From: Burkholderiaceae bacterium
GTDB taxonomy: Bacteria; Pseudomonadota; Gammaproteobacteria; Burkholderiales; Burkholderiaceae_C
Direction: 5' to 3'
DNA: 64,000 nt
Assembly (NCBI GenBank): GCA_919902775.1
Contig: CAKKRJ010000011.1
Span: 1-64,000, forward strand
The notes under the pieces are model-generated. The model saw only the letters and a program-made list of their open reading frames with translations, was not told where the DNA came from and made no database searches. Positions within the stretch are counted from its first letter, which is position 1; every line of letters begins with the position of its first letter. Positions 8,171-16,485 of this stretch are shown in pieces. Position numbers and translations under genes: made by a program.

Positions 8171-10269
8171 AGGTCAATCCTCCCCAAAGGTTGCACGTTC
8201 ACATCAGGAATCAACTCCTGGTAGGAAACGACTTGCAGGTCGTACAAATCTTGTTCGATCATTTTGCGCAGATACCGACGGATGTCCATCGACGCCAGCA
8301 TCACAGGACGTTGCCCGTTGGGGTTGAGTTTGCCCACGGTCTTCTTAATGGCTTCCACCAATTTTTTACCAACCGCAGGGTCCAGTGCCAAGTAACTGCC
8401 CGCTGAAGTCTGGCGTATGGCGGCCCTCAGGGTTTCTTCCACCTTGGGGGCCAGCAAATACGCGGGCAGCATGTTTTGTCCGGCGCAGTATTTGTGGCTG
8501 ATGTGGCGTTTGAGCGCACCCCGAACGTATTCCGTCAACAGCACCACGTCTTTTTCTTTTTGGCCCCATTCCACCAAGGCTTCCAGGATCGACCGCAGGT
8601 CGCGCACCGAAATGTCCTCTGACACCAGGCGTTGCAGGATTTCGCCGATTTTCTGCATCGGCATGATGCGGATCGCCTCTTTGACCAAATCAGGAAAACG
8701 TTGCTCCATGGCGGACAGCAAAAACTTGGTCTCTTGCACGCCAATGAAATCGCTGGCGTATTTGCGCAGCACGGTGGCCAGGTGGTAGGTCAATATTTGG
8801 CTGGTGTCCATCACCGACAGGCCTGCGCTGGTGAGCAGATCGCGCAAATCAGCAGGCACCCACAGGCTCTCCAGACCCGGCAAGAAGGGGCGGTCTTTTT
8901 CAAAATCGACCATCAAGGAGGACAAGGTGTCCTCGGTGTCACGCGAGAGCAGCCATTGCGGCCGCAGACGCCCCGTGGCGACAGGGACTTCTGACAAAAG
9001 AATGTGGTAGGTCTCGGCGGGCAGGCGGTCTGTGAAGCGCAGATGGATACCGGGGAAGGGAACCCCCAGATCGAAATACAAGGCACGGCGGATGCGGATC
9101 AACTCCTCATTGAGTGTGTTCGCATCCAGCTGGCTGCGCAGGTCATCCGAGACGTTCAGAATCAGTGGCACGGTCGGCACAAAATCTTCAGAGCCATCTT
9201 TCTTGCTTGCGACGGGCTTGCTGGCCACCGCCTGCATGGCCGGCACCTCGGTGATTTCACCGGTGATGGCATTGACCTGTTTCTGAGGGCGCATGGCCAG
9301 TCCGATGCCGATCAGCGGCACGGCAAGCATGACAAACACAGTGGTGGGCATGCCTGGAATCAAGCCCATGCCCAAGGCGATGCAACCACCGATCAGCAAA
9401 GCCTTGGGTTGCGCCAGAATTTGCTGCCCGATGTCGCGGCCCACGTTGGAGACCTCGCCGTCGCTGGACTGCACCCGCGTCACCATGATGCCCGCACAGA
9501 TCGAAATGAACAGCGCCGGAATTTGCGCAATCAAGCCATCACCGATTGACAAAATGGAGTAGGTCTGAATCGCTTTGGCTGCGCTCATGTCGCGCTGCAA
9601 AACCCCAATCATCATGCCGCCCAGCAGGTTGACTGCGACGATGATCAGTCCAGCGATCGCATCGCCCTTGACGAATTTCATGGCGCCGTCCATCGAGCCG
9701 TAAAGCTGGCTTTCCTTTTCCACGATGTTGCGTCGGCGCTTGGCTTCATCCATGTCAATCGTGCCGGCGCGCATGTCGCCATCGATGGACATCTGTTTGC
9801 CTGGCATGGCGTCCAGCGAGAAGCGCGCTGCCACCTCGGCCACCCGCTCGGCCCCTTTGGTGATCACCACGAACTGCACGATGGTCAGAATCAGAAAGAC
9901 CACCAGGCCCACCACCAGGTTGCCTCCCACCACGAAGTTGCCAAAGGTGTCGATGATGTGACCGGCATCACCTTGCAGCAAAATCAAGCGGGTGGTCGCG
10001 ATCGAGATGCCCAGGCGGAAAAGTGTCGTGACCAGCAACACCGATGGAAAAGACGAAAACGCCAGTGGCGATGGCAGGTACATGGCGACCATCAACAGCA
10101 CACCCGAGATCGTCATGTTCAGGCCAATCAGCATGTCCACCACGAGGGTCGGCAGCGGCAGGATCATCATGAAGATGATGGCCACCAGCATCACCGCCAG
10201 AACCACGTCGTTGCGTGCTGCGGCGGCCATGGCCAGGCGCTGAAAAAATCGCTGAATCAGGCCCATCAT
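8167..10269 (-). CDS. sctV: Type III export gate protein SctV (FHIPEP family)
   Basis: 700 residues, the family length. The N-terminal half has about eight membrane helices, and the FHIPEP-family signature is visible in the cytoplasmic loop (FSLDAMPGKQMSIDGDMRAG). The C-terminal cytoplasmic domain forms the nonameric ring that receives chaperone-substrate complexes. It directly follows sctX and sctY, in the Yersinia yscX-yscY-lcrD order, consistent with the known need of YscX/YscY for YscV. Two adjacent ATGs open the gene; the first overlaps the sctY stop by 4 bases. Confidence 0.97.
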   Translation of the reverse strand: MMGLIQRFFQRLAMAAAARNDVVLAVMLVAIIFMMILPLPTLVVDMLIGLNMTISGVLLMVAMYLPSPLAFSSFPSVLLVTTLFRLGISIATTRLILLQGDAGHIIDTFGNFVVGGNLVVGLVVFLILTIVQFVVITKGAERVAEVAARFSLDAMPGKQMSIDGDMRAGTIDMDEAKRRRNIVEKESQLYGSMDGAMKFVKGDAIAGLIIVAVNLLGGMMIGVLQRDMSAAKAIQTYSILSIGDGLIAQIPALFISICAGIMVTRVQSSDGEVSNVGRDIGQQILAQPKALLIGGCIALGMGLIPGMPTTVFVMLAVPLIGIGLAMRPQKQVNAITGEITEVPAMQAVASKPVASKKDGSEDFVPTVPLILNVSDDLRSQLDANTLNEELIRIRRALYFDLGVPFPGIHLRFTDRLPAETYHILLSEVPVATGRLRPQWLLSRDTEDTLSSLMVDFEKDRPFLPGLESLWVPADLRDLLTSAGLSVMDTSQILTYHLATVLRKYASDFIGVQETKFLLSAMEQRFPDLVKEAIRIMPMQKIGEILQRLVSEDISVRDLRSILEALVEWGQKEKDVVLLTEYVRGALKRHISHKYCAGQNMLPAYLLAPKVEETLRAAIRQTSAGSYLALDPAVGKKLVEAIKKTVGKLNPNGQRPVMLASMDIRRYLRKMIEQDLYDLQVVSYQELIPDVNVQPLGRIDL

Positions 10270-10640
10270 GGGACAGCACCTTCGGGTGTGGACCGTGGCG
10301 AGCGTGCCTGTAAATAAGCCCGCATGGCCTGCTCTGCTTCATGGGAACGCGCCAGCCCTTGCAAAACTTGCGCGCGCAACAAATGGTAAGGGGCGTTGAT
10401 GCGGCCGCGCAGTGCCAGCTTGTCCAGGCACACCAATGCCTGTTCCAGGCGGCCCGCCCGACGGCACGCCACTGCGTTGGCGCGCAGATGCACCGGGTTG
10501 TCGGGATCCAGAATCTCGAGGGCAGAAAAAACCGTCATCGCCCGCTGCGCAAAGCCCTGTTTCAGGTAAAAGTGACCGAGCAAGGCCAGCACTTGTGACT
10601 GGCGAGCGGGCATGGGCGGCTGGAATGCGTCAGCCTGCAT
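10266..10640 (-). CDS. sctY: YscY-like TPR chaperone
   Basis: 124 residues built of TPR-like helical pairs (QVLALLGHFYLKQGFAQRAM; FSALEILDPDNPVHLRANAV; ACRRAGRLEQALVCLDKLAL). YscY binds YscX, and the pair helps assemble the export gate. Assignment rests on TPR content plus exact position between sctX and sctV. It overlaps sctX by 11 bases and sctV by 4. Confidence 0.85.
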   Translation of the reverse strand: MQADAFQPPMPARQSQVLALLGHFYLKQGFAQRAMTVFSALEILDPDNPVHLRANAVACRRAGRLEQALVCLDKLALRGRINAPYHLLRAQVLQGLARSHEAEQAMRAYLQARSPRSTPEGAVP

Positions 10641-11031
10641 ACAGCGCCCTCCTCATGGCATCGCACATGTCGCGCATTTCCAGCACTTCGATGCCGAGCC
10701 GGTCCATGCGTTTGAGTGCGTTGGCCTGCTCGCCGGCGGCGCTGCGCAGGGCGAGTTTGACCGTCTTGAGCGCCTGCGACAGCACATCTTCGAATTCACC
10801 CGGTTCGAGCAAACTCGGATCATCCAATTCCAGCCGAGTCCACTGTTCCAGGGCCGATTCAGCATTGGGCTGTTCGAGCAGCAGAGCCACCTGCGGTTGA
10901 AATCCCAGATCTGGCGGAGACATCTTGCGCTGTGCAGGCAAGCTGTCGGACCGCATGCCCGACTGGTCTTCCATGGGAATGAAACCCAGGTTCAGACCGT
11001 AGGCATTGCCCAGTTGACCGATGCCTGCCAT
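10630..11031 (-). CDS. sctX: YscX-like early secretion substrate
   Basis: 133 residues, close to the family size of about 122. The N-terminus is polar and unstructured, as expected for a secreted early substrate. The C-terminal half is helical (DVLSQALKTVKLALRSAAGE, then KRMDRLGIEVLEMRDMCDAM). YscX is found only in the Ysc class of secretion systems, where it partners YscY. The gene order SycN-like, YscX, YscY, SctV is that of Yersinia. Its ATG overlaps the preceding stop by one base. Confidence 0.85.
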   Translation of the reverse strand: MAGIGQLGNAYGLNLGFIPMEDQSGMRSDSLPAQRKMSPPDLGFQPQVALLLEQPNAESALEQWTRLELDDPSLLEPGEFEDVLSQALKTVKLALRSAAGEQANALKRMDRLGIEVLEMRDMCDAMRRALYAG

Positions 11032-11441
11032 CAGTGTCTCCCAGCCACTTGGGCTGCACGCGCAACGTCAGCCATCCACTGAATGAGTGCGTCCATGCCC
11101 TGAGCCAATGCACGATGGTCCGTGGGCATGGTCAAGCGAAGACAGCCCGACCATTGGGTGGCAGCACCTCGTCCGCTCAGGCCCAGCCTGAAGGTGCCAG
11201 GCGCATGGGCGGGCTGCATGTGGGCATGGCAGGCCATCAGGGCCGACTCCATTTGTTGTGCTGTGCCAAAGGGCACATCCATGGTGTGGGCCAACAAGAG
11301 CCCTTGACCTTCTTCCACGGTCTGCAGGGTCCACATGCCATCGCCAATCTTCAAGGTGGCGCAGCCTTGGTCATCGAGCGCCAGTGACGGCAAGCCCATG
11401 GACAAACCCCAGTCGGCGATGGCCAGATCCAAGCGGTTCAT
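11031..11441 (-). CDS. SycN-like chaperone of the gatekeeper
   Basis: 136 residues from ATG 11441, two bases after the sctW stop. The CesT-like pattern is clear: an N-terminal helix (MNRLDLAIADWGLSMGLPSL), then ALDDQGCATLKIGDGMWTL as the beta core, and a C-terminal helix (LAQGMDALIQWMADVARAA). In Yersinia SycN, with YscB, chaperones YopN, the SctW equivalent, and is encoded in this position. Longer upstream in-frame extension would only run through sctW in another frame and is not credible. Confidence 0.85.
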   Translation of the reverse strand: MNRLDLAIADWGLSMGLPSLALDDQGCATLKIGDGMWTLQTVEEGQGLLLAHTMDVPFGTAQQMESALMACHAHMQPAHAPGTFRLGLSGRGAATQWSGCLRLTMPTDHRALAQGMDALIQWMADVARAAQVAGRH

Positions 11442-11443
11442 CG

Positions 11444-12649
11444 TCAGATCTCCTCGGCTTCCAGATCGATCGCGCGGTCCAAAGCCAACTGCGCAGCGTC
11501 GAGGATGGCTTGCCGAGCATCTGGCGAGGTGAAAATCTGCAGCGGCAACGCTTTGAGCGCCTGGCGAATGCCCGCCACGAAAGCCACTTTGCACGATGCA
11601 GGCGCGTCGCATTGGTGTTGGCGTGCCAGGCTCTCGAAGCGTGTGGCGTCCACCCAGCGTTCGCCGCTCAGGCCCGCCAGATCCGCTGTGAGTGCACTGG
11701 CCTTCAACGGGGGGGTGTCGAATTGCGTCTGCAGCTCTTGGCCCAGCACATCGCAAGTGTCGATCACGGCAGCCACCACGCCCAATTGGAAAAGGTCACT
11801 GACCAAAGATTGCAGGCGAACAGGATCGCGCGAGGGCCGGGCTGCCGCCAGATCCATGCCGAGTGCATTGACCATGTCACCCAGCACCTGCGTGAAGCTG
11901 GCACCCTGGCGAGACTTGTGGCTTTCCAGCACCAGTTTCAAGGTGCTGTTCAGGTCGCTTGCGCCCAGCACCGTGTCGCGGTAGGTTTGTCGAAAGCGCT
12001 GGGCCGCGTCTGGTGCCTGTGTCTGCGTGGCGTGCGATTGGGCTGCCTGCACAGTGTTGATGTCCGCCCAGATGGCATCGCCGCGTTCGGTATCCAACTC
12101 TGCGGCCGCGTCCATCACGGCATCCAGCGCGCGCCCACCGGCATCGGCACCCAATGAGCCGTCTTGCAGCAGTTCGGCCAGCTCCAGCAGGCTCAGGTAT
12201 TGCTCAGAAGCCTGGCCACCTTGGCGCGCCACTTCCTGTCGGGCGTGCTGGGGGTTGCGCAAAATGCGCCGGCCCAATGCCATCAAGTCCTGGCTGCGTT
12301 GTTCGTCGTTTTGCCCACCGTTGTGCAGTGCTTGCAGCAGGGCCTGAATTTGGGAGCGCGTCAACACCGGGGTCTTGCCCGAAGCGCCCAGCCGCCGCTC
12401 ACGCAGTGTTTTTTCTTCCACCTTGGTGGAGAACTGCTGGGTCAATTCGTCGGCTGCATCGGCCAACACCGAAGCATGGTCGAGTTGAACCACCGGCTGA
12501 CCTTGCAGCAGGCCAGACGCCACCTGCCCCTGGCCGCTGTGTGGGGCCGAGTGGTGGTGTGTGTGCAGGTGTGTCCCTGCGTGAACTGGTGAATCGATCA
12601 TCGGCGAGATGCAAACCAGAAAAGTGAATGAGCAGCAAACGGCGCGCAT
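11444..12649 (-). CDS. sctW: Type III gatekeeper SctW (YopN-TyeA fusion type)
   Basis: A 401-residue gatekeeper that holds back effector export until host contact. After a His-rich polar N-terminus come the helical X-bundle repeats. The central part shows YRDTVLGASDLNSTLKLVLE and FTQVLGDMVNALGMDLAA, typical of the HrpJ/YopN domain, and the C-terminus (about 300-400) corresponds to TyeA, so both are in one chain. The start is uncertain: ATG 12649 gives the full ORF, ATG 12601 gives 385 residues beginning MIDSPVHAG, and neither has a good ribosome site. An orphan GAGGAGGA at 12684-12691 lies too far from both. It is the first gene of the leftward operon. Confidence 0.9.
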   Translation of the reverse strand: MRAVCCSFTFLVCISPMIDSPVHAGTHLHTHHHSAPHSGQGQVASGLLQGQPVVQLDHASVLADAADELTQQFSTKVEEKTLRERRLGASGKTPVLTRSQIQALLQALHNGGQNDEQRSQDLMALGRRILRNPQHARQEVARQGGQASEQYLSLLELAELLQDGSLGADAGGRALDAVMDAAAELDTERGDAIWADINTVQAAQSHATQTQAPDAAQRFRQTYRDTVLGASDLNSTLKLVLESHKSRQGASFTQVLGDMVNALGMDLAAARPSRDPVRLQSLVSDLFQLGVVAAVIDTCDVLGQELQTQFDTPPLKASALTADLAGLSGERWVDATRFESLARQHQCDAPASCKVAFVAGIRQALKALPLQIFTSPDARQAILDAAQLALDRAIDLEAEEI

Positions 12650-12812
12650 TCGGAATGAACGCCGACCGATTATCGATCTGCGTTCCTCCTCAGGCGAATG
12701 CCTCTTTCATTCAAATATTCGCACTTAAAGTATTCGAAATTAGAAAATAAATGCGCTAAAAAATTCATTCATTTTTCATGTGTCACAAATTTTGATGGGG
12801 CGTGAAATGCAA

Positions 12813-12832
12813 ATGTCGTAATTTGTCGTAAG
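12813..12832 (+). promoter_or_regulatory. Two-unit TGTCG direct repeat, site 2a
   Basis: Two 10-base units (atgtcgtaat at 12813, ttgtcgtaag at 12823) match the first two units of the other arrays. TGTC of the first unit lies 41 bases before TGTC of the first unit in site 2b, close to four helical turns, so both arrays face the same side of the DNA. It may strengthen binding to site 2b or serve the leftward operon. Confidence 0.6.
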
Positions 12833-12853
12833 TGCAAAAGTGGCCTGACTGCA

Positions 12854-12883
12854 ATGTCGGTATTCGTCGGAATTTGTCGGAGT
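12854..12883 (+). promoter_or_regulatory. Three-unit TGTCG direct repeat, site 2b
   Basis: Units at 12854 (atgtcggtat), 12864 (tcgtcggaat) and 12874 (ttgtcggagt) are contiguous and 10 bases long. The last two units agree with those of site 4 at 37013 and 37023 except for one base. The array ends 69 bases before the ATG at 12953, the first gene of the large rightward operon. Confidence 0.78.
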
Positions 12884-12952
12884 TCAGTCCTTTGTTTTGC
12901 AGCGCTGCTCACTACCATCGGGTCATTGTTCACCAGCATCAACGAGCACACG

Positions 12953-13261
12953 ATGGCCGCAAATTTCAGTTCCAGTACCGAAGCGCTTCTTCATGAGAAT
13001 GCCCGCTTGGTGGCGCAATCGAAAGATGTCAGCGAAAAGCTGCGTCAACTGATGGCCAATCCTGTTCGCCAAAAGCTGCGTGAACTGGGGGTAGAGGACG
13101 AGGGCGCTTTTTATGCCTGGCTGGAAAAGCAGATCGGTGGCACAGACATGGCGCAGGCCGAAAGGCTGGCGCAGGAGCAATTGGCCCAGTTGTTGGCACC
13201 GCCAGCGCTGGAGCATCCCGCATCGGCTGGCCGAACACGCCGTGCTCGGCAAATGGTTTGA
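12953..13261 (+). CDS. LcrG-like protein (needle-tip chaperone position)
   Basis: 102 residues from ATG 12953 (MAANFSSSTEAL). The open frame continues upstream to 12854 but that part lies in the repeat array and is not likely translated. The protein is helical and charged (ENARLVAQSKDVSEKLRQLM; QKLRELGVEDEGAFYAWLEK), in line with LcrG/PcrG, the 95-residue chaperone of the LcrV tip protein. The following genes (sctA, sycD, sctE, sctB) reproduce the lcrGVH-yopBD order, which is the main support. LcrG also restrains export in the cytoplasm. Confidence 0.7.
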   Translation: MAANFSSSTEALLHENARLVAQSKDVSEKLRQLMANPVRQKLRELGVEDEGAFYAWLEKQIGGTDMAQAERLAQEQLAQLLAPPALEHPASAGRTRRARQMV

Positions 13262-13279
13262 TTCTGGAGAGCGCATCTT

Positions 13280-14389
13280 ATGGACAACATCAATACACAA
13301 AACAACCGCCCAGTCAGTTACACCTTCACGCAAGGCATTGGCGACTATTCGGCCGAACAAGTCAACCACATGGACATCGCGGACCTCATGACCTTGGTCT
13401 TGACCCGCATACAAAACGCAAAGGAGTTGCAGTTCAAGCAAAAACTGGACGAAGCCGATGCGCGCACCAAAAAGCTGGAGGCCTTTGGTGAACAGATGAA
13501 GGCGTTGGCGCGCATAAAGACCGGGTTTGGTTCGAATGACAAAGACGACACACCGATGCGCGAAGCGCAGGGCGTGAAAAGCATGGTGTCTGCTGACCAA
13601 TGGGACGAGAGCGCAGTGGATCACGAACTGACGACCAAGAGTAAGCCTGATGCGGCAGCAGTTGAGAAGAAGACCAGCAGCAAATATGGGGCGTACGAAA
13701 ACTTGTCAGGAGGCGCTAAGTTGACTGTTTGGGAGAATGTCAACGATTATCTGGATGCAAACCTCACCGATGCTGAACTGAAATATCTGAAGTCGGACGG
13801 AGGAGAAGGTAATCCTGTGCTGGATGCCAGCATTCGGGAAAAGTACGTCAAGGTTTGGCACGATGCCGGTTATGAGCCACCGAAGACCCTTTCTGAGAAG
13901 GAAAGGATGTCGGTTTTTGTCAGTGTTGACAGCAGTTTTACTTACAAGGCTGAGCGTCTTAACAATGCTTCCAAAGCCTACTACAGCTACCAGGACAAGC
14001 AAGCAGAAAGCAAAGACGAAGCCACAGATGCGGCCAGTTCAGACACCAGTGCCGATGTTCTCGAGGCCTCCACATGGCGATCCGAGCTGTCGGCTGACGG
14101 GCAACAGTACATGGGCAGTGTGGACACGTTTTGCCAAACCGGCGTGGCCAACGGGACGCTGACCGATGCGGACGCCGACAACATCATGTCGGGTAATTTC
14201 ACAAAATCCGACTTGGAGTCCCTTGAAGTGGCCATTAAAAACGAGCAGGACAAGATCGGCAGCATGAACACGCGAGACCAGATCGACATCCAGAAAATCA
14301 CCAACCAGATCGACCAGCTCGTCAGTCTGCTCAGCACTTTGACCAAGAAGTTCTTTGAAGGCGCGAGCAGCGTCATCAACAAGATGTGA
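13280..14389 (+). CDS. sctA: Needle-tip protein (LcrV/PcrV-like)
   Basis: A 369-residue hydrophilic protein without signal peptide. The N-terminal helical segment (LMTLVLTRIQNAKELQFKQK, about 36-55) and the long C-terminal coiled helix (NEQDKIGSMNTRDQIDIQKI, then LVSLLSTLTKKFFEGASSVI) are the two coiled-coil arms of tip proteins; the part between is globular and variable. The tip caps the needle and guides translocon assembly. Its place between the lcrG-like gene and sycD matches lcrV. The central part (about 90-230) has lower G+C than the neighbours. Confidence 0.85.
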   Translation: MDNINTQNNRPVSYTFTQGIGDYSAEQVNHMDIADLMTLVLTRIQNAKELQFKQKLDEADARTKKLEAFGEQMKALARIKTGFGSNDKDDTPMREAQGVKSMVSADQWDESAVDHELTTKSKPDAAAVEKKTSSKYGAYENLSGGAKLTVWENVNDYLDANLTDAELKYLKSDGGEGNPVLDASIREKYVKVWHDAGYEPPKTLSEKERMSVFVSVDSSFTYKAERLNNASKAYYSYQDKQAESKDEATDAASSDTSADVLEASTWRSELSADGQQYMGSVDTFCQTGVANGTLTDADADNIMSGNFTKSDLESLEVAIKNEQDKIGSMNTRDQIDIQKITNQIDQLVSLLSTLTKKFFEGASSVINKM

Positions 14390-14409
14390 ATTTGAAGGAA
14401 AACCCCAAC

Positions 14410-14931
14410 ATGAGCACCATTCAAAACGACACAGGCAGCTTGTCAGCCGAAGATTTTGCCGCCATCAGCGAGCGCGTTGCCCAGCATTTTCGCGAAGGCG
14501 GCACTCTGGGGGATTTGGCGGGGATCACCGATGAGCAGTTTGAGGCCCTGTATGCCGCAGCCTACCGACTGTATGCCTCTGATCGTTATGAAGATGCCGC
14601 CAAAGTCTTCGCCTATTTGGGCATGACCGACCCCCATGACCGCCGTTACACCTTGGGCCTGGGGGCCAGCCAGCAGATGCTTAAAAAGTGGGACGAAGCG
14701 ATTGCCGCCTACACCCTGTGCATTGCGCTGGATGTGGACGACCCCGTACCGGCCTTTCACATGGCCGAATGTGTGGCTGGCAAGGGTGACTTGGCCGATG
14801 CGCAAACCTTGATGGCCGAAGTGGTGCAGCGTTGCAAAGCACCCGAGCACCAGGCGCTCAAGCAAAAAGCCGATGCCATGCTCAAGCTGATGGCCATGCG
14901 TGCTGCACGCACAGCATCTGCCAAATCCTGA
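14410..14931 (+). CDS. Translocator chaperone, SycD/LcrH family (TPR)
   Basis: 173 residues from ATG 14410 (RBS AAGGAAA upstream). It contains three TPR-like repeats (FEALYAAAYRLYASDRYEDA; AKVFAYLGMTDPHDRRYTLG; KWDEAIAAYTLCIALDVDDP), the class II chaperone fold. LcrH/SycD/IpgC bind the two hydrophobic translocators in the cytoplasm. It precedes sctE directly, as lcrH precedes yopB. Confidence 0.92.
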   Translation: MSTIQNDTGSLSAEDFAAISERVAQHFREGGTLGDLAGITDEQFEALYAAAYRLYASDRYEDAAKVFAYLGMTDPHDRRYTLGLGASQQMLKKWDEAIAAYTLCIALDVDDPVPAFHMAECVAGKGDLADAQTLMAEVVQRCKAPEHQALKQKADAMLKLMAMRAARTASAKS

Positions 14932-14954
14932 ACGGTCAGAGAGCAAGCGCATTC

Positions 14955-16043
14955 ATGACCATGAGCACCGTGGGTTCAACTGCTGCCAGCAACTATGCCT
15001 CGGGGTATGCGCCAGCCGACAGCGCGGCCCATGCCAGCCCGGTGGCCGCAGCGACGCCTCAAGCTGATGTGCAGGGGACGGCCGCTGTGCTGCCCGCTGC
15101 AGATGCAGGGTTGCCAGCCGCTCAGACGTCGGGTGCACCGCAACTGGCCATGCCGGTTGTGGAGGTGGACGACATTTTGGAGAATTTACAAAGCTTGCTG
15201 CCCTTGTTTCTAAGCAAGGGCGATGCGCTGACACAAGAAGCTTTTGTGGAGCTGCTCAAGAGCAATTCAAAAATTGGCGATGAACTGGCCAAGGGCCGAA
15301 TTGACAAGATTCGCGAGGCAGCGGCAAAGCTGACCGATGCCGAAAACAAGGAATTTTGGGGGAAGGTGCTGAGCATCGCCGGCAAGGCCTTGCTGGTGAT
15401 CGGTGCTGTTGCGGCCACAGTGGCCTCGGCCGGTACCCTGGGTCCGGTGTTGTTGCCTTTGGCGGTCTACACGGTCGTGACCAGTGTCAGTGGCTTAGTC
15501 AACGACACCATGAAAGAGATGGGCTACCCCAATGGCATGGGTTTTGATTTGACGCTGGGCAACCTGGTCAAGGTGATTGCCCAAAAAGTGTTTGATGCGG
15601 ATGAAGAAACGGCCAAGTCGTCCATGAAATGGACCGATGTCACCGTGGGGGTGGCGATGGCCGTGGTGTCGGTGGGAGGCATGTTCAAGGTGGGGGCTGC
15701 TTTGCTCAAGGCCGGTGGGACTGCCGCATCGCAAGCTGCCGCCAAGATGGGCAATGTGGCCAACAAAGTCAATGCGACCACGCAAATGGCGGGCGGCGCA
15801 GCCACCATGGGTGCTGCCGTGGTCGGCATGGATGCCGCCAAAGACCGGCGCGATGCTGAAAAGGCACGGGCCGACAACAAAGTGCTGCAGGCCCTGGTGC
15901 TCAAAAGCCAGCAACTGGCCCAGATGTATTACGAGGCCTTGAGAGATGTGCTCCAGCGCATGTCCGACGGACAGGAGCACCTGTCAGAAATCATCAACCG
16001 CCGTGGACAGACCCAAAAGGGTATTCAGGGCAACATGGTTTGA
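14955..16043 (+). CDS. sctE: Major hydrophobic translocator (YopB/BopB-like)
   Basis: 362 residues from ATG 14955; the longer open frame reads back through sycD and is not real. Two hydrophobic segments stand out: about 140-180 (GKALLVIGAVAATVASAGTL and following) and about 233-255 (VTVGVAMAVVSVGGMFKVGA). The N-terminus is secreted and polar, and a C-terminal amphipathic helix follows. This is the two-membrane-helix layout of YopB/PopB/BopB, which with SctB forms the pore in the host membrane. Confidence 0.9.
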   Translation: MTMSTVGSTAASNYASGYAPADSAAHASPVAAATPQADVQGTAAVLPAADAGLPAAQTSGAPQLAMPVVEVDDILENLQSLLPLFLSKGDALTQEAFVELLKSNSKIGDELAKGRIDKIREAAAKLTDAENKEFWGKVLSIAGKALLVIGAVAATVASAGTLGPVLLPLAVYTVVTSVSGLVNDTMKEMGYPNGMGFDLTLGNLVKVIAQKVFDADEETAKSSMKWTDVTVGVAMAVVSVGGMFKVGAALLKAGGTAASQAAAKMGNVANKVNATTQMAGGAATMGAAVVGMDAAKDRRDAEKARADNKVLQALVLKSQQLAQMYYEALRDVLQRMSDGQEHLSEIINRRGQTQKGIQGNMV

Positions 16044-16064
16044 ATCAACGAAGGAGCTTGAAAA

Positions 16065-16319
16065 ATGATATCAGTTAATCGCAATTCCTCACCGCCAGCC
16101 ACGCCGCAACAACCGGCCGAAAGCGTCAAGGATGATTCGTCAACAAAAACCCAACCGTCACCCGAGATGAGCGAGGAAATGAAACGGCAAATTGAAGAGA
16201 TCGGAGCACATATAAATCAGAAGGTTAAGGAGGCTTACGACAGGAATTACTTACCTCCAAACAAGCCTCCCTTATATCTTCCTAAGGATCCTAAGGACAT
16301 TTTGCACAGCGCGAAATGA
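16065..16319 (+). CDS. Small hypothetical protein between the translocators
   Basis: 84 residues with a good ribosome site (GAAGGAG, 7 bases before ATG 16065). Composition is polar, Pro/Ser-rich at both ends with one helix in the middle (MSEEMKRQIEEIGAHINQKV). No family was recognised. It is A+T-rich relative to its neighbours and lies where Yersinia yopB and yopD are adjacent, so it looks like an insertion. The 166 bases after it (16320-16485) hold no other credible gene. Confidence 0.6.
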   Translation: MISVNRNSSPPATPQQPAESVKDDSSTKTQPSPEMSEEMKRQIEEIGAHINQKVKEAYDRNYLPPNKPPLYLPKDPKDILHSAK

Positions 16320-16485
16320 TGCTCTCCGAAATGTTGACCATGGTGGGAATCGTCTTGTGGGGTGATCTGAAAGAGATATTCCCCAAGACGGACGGGACTG
16401 CGCCGACACAGGCACATATCCGATGCGTTGACCAAATTGGCTTTCCTCTTGAAGCACGGATGGTTAGCTAACCGAGCCACAACAT

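Larger units (their letters stand above)
12650..12952. other. Divergent control region between the two main secretion operons
   Basis: About 300 bases without a gene separate sctW (leftward) from the lcrG-like gene (rightward). The sctW side (12700-12790) is very A+T-rich and holds a direct repeat TATTCG at 12716 and 12731 (15-base spacing). The rightward side carries the two TGTCG arrays annotated separately. No open frame here looks real: the apparent upstream extension of the rightward ORF starts inside the repeat array. Confidence 0.6.

Noticed and set aside
12716-12736. TATTCG direct repeat as a PIP or hrpII box
   Set aside because: The TTCG copies are 11 bases apart, not 15-16 as in those boxes, and no AraC-type HrpB/HrpX regulator is present. 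It stays a weak, unexplained repeat.
12854-12952. N-terminal extension of the LcrG-like protein starting at 12854
   Set aside because: It would begin inside the TGTCG array, and its first 33 residues look like translated repeat DNA (MSVFVGICRS). ATG 12953 fits LcrG size.
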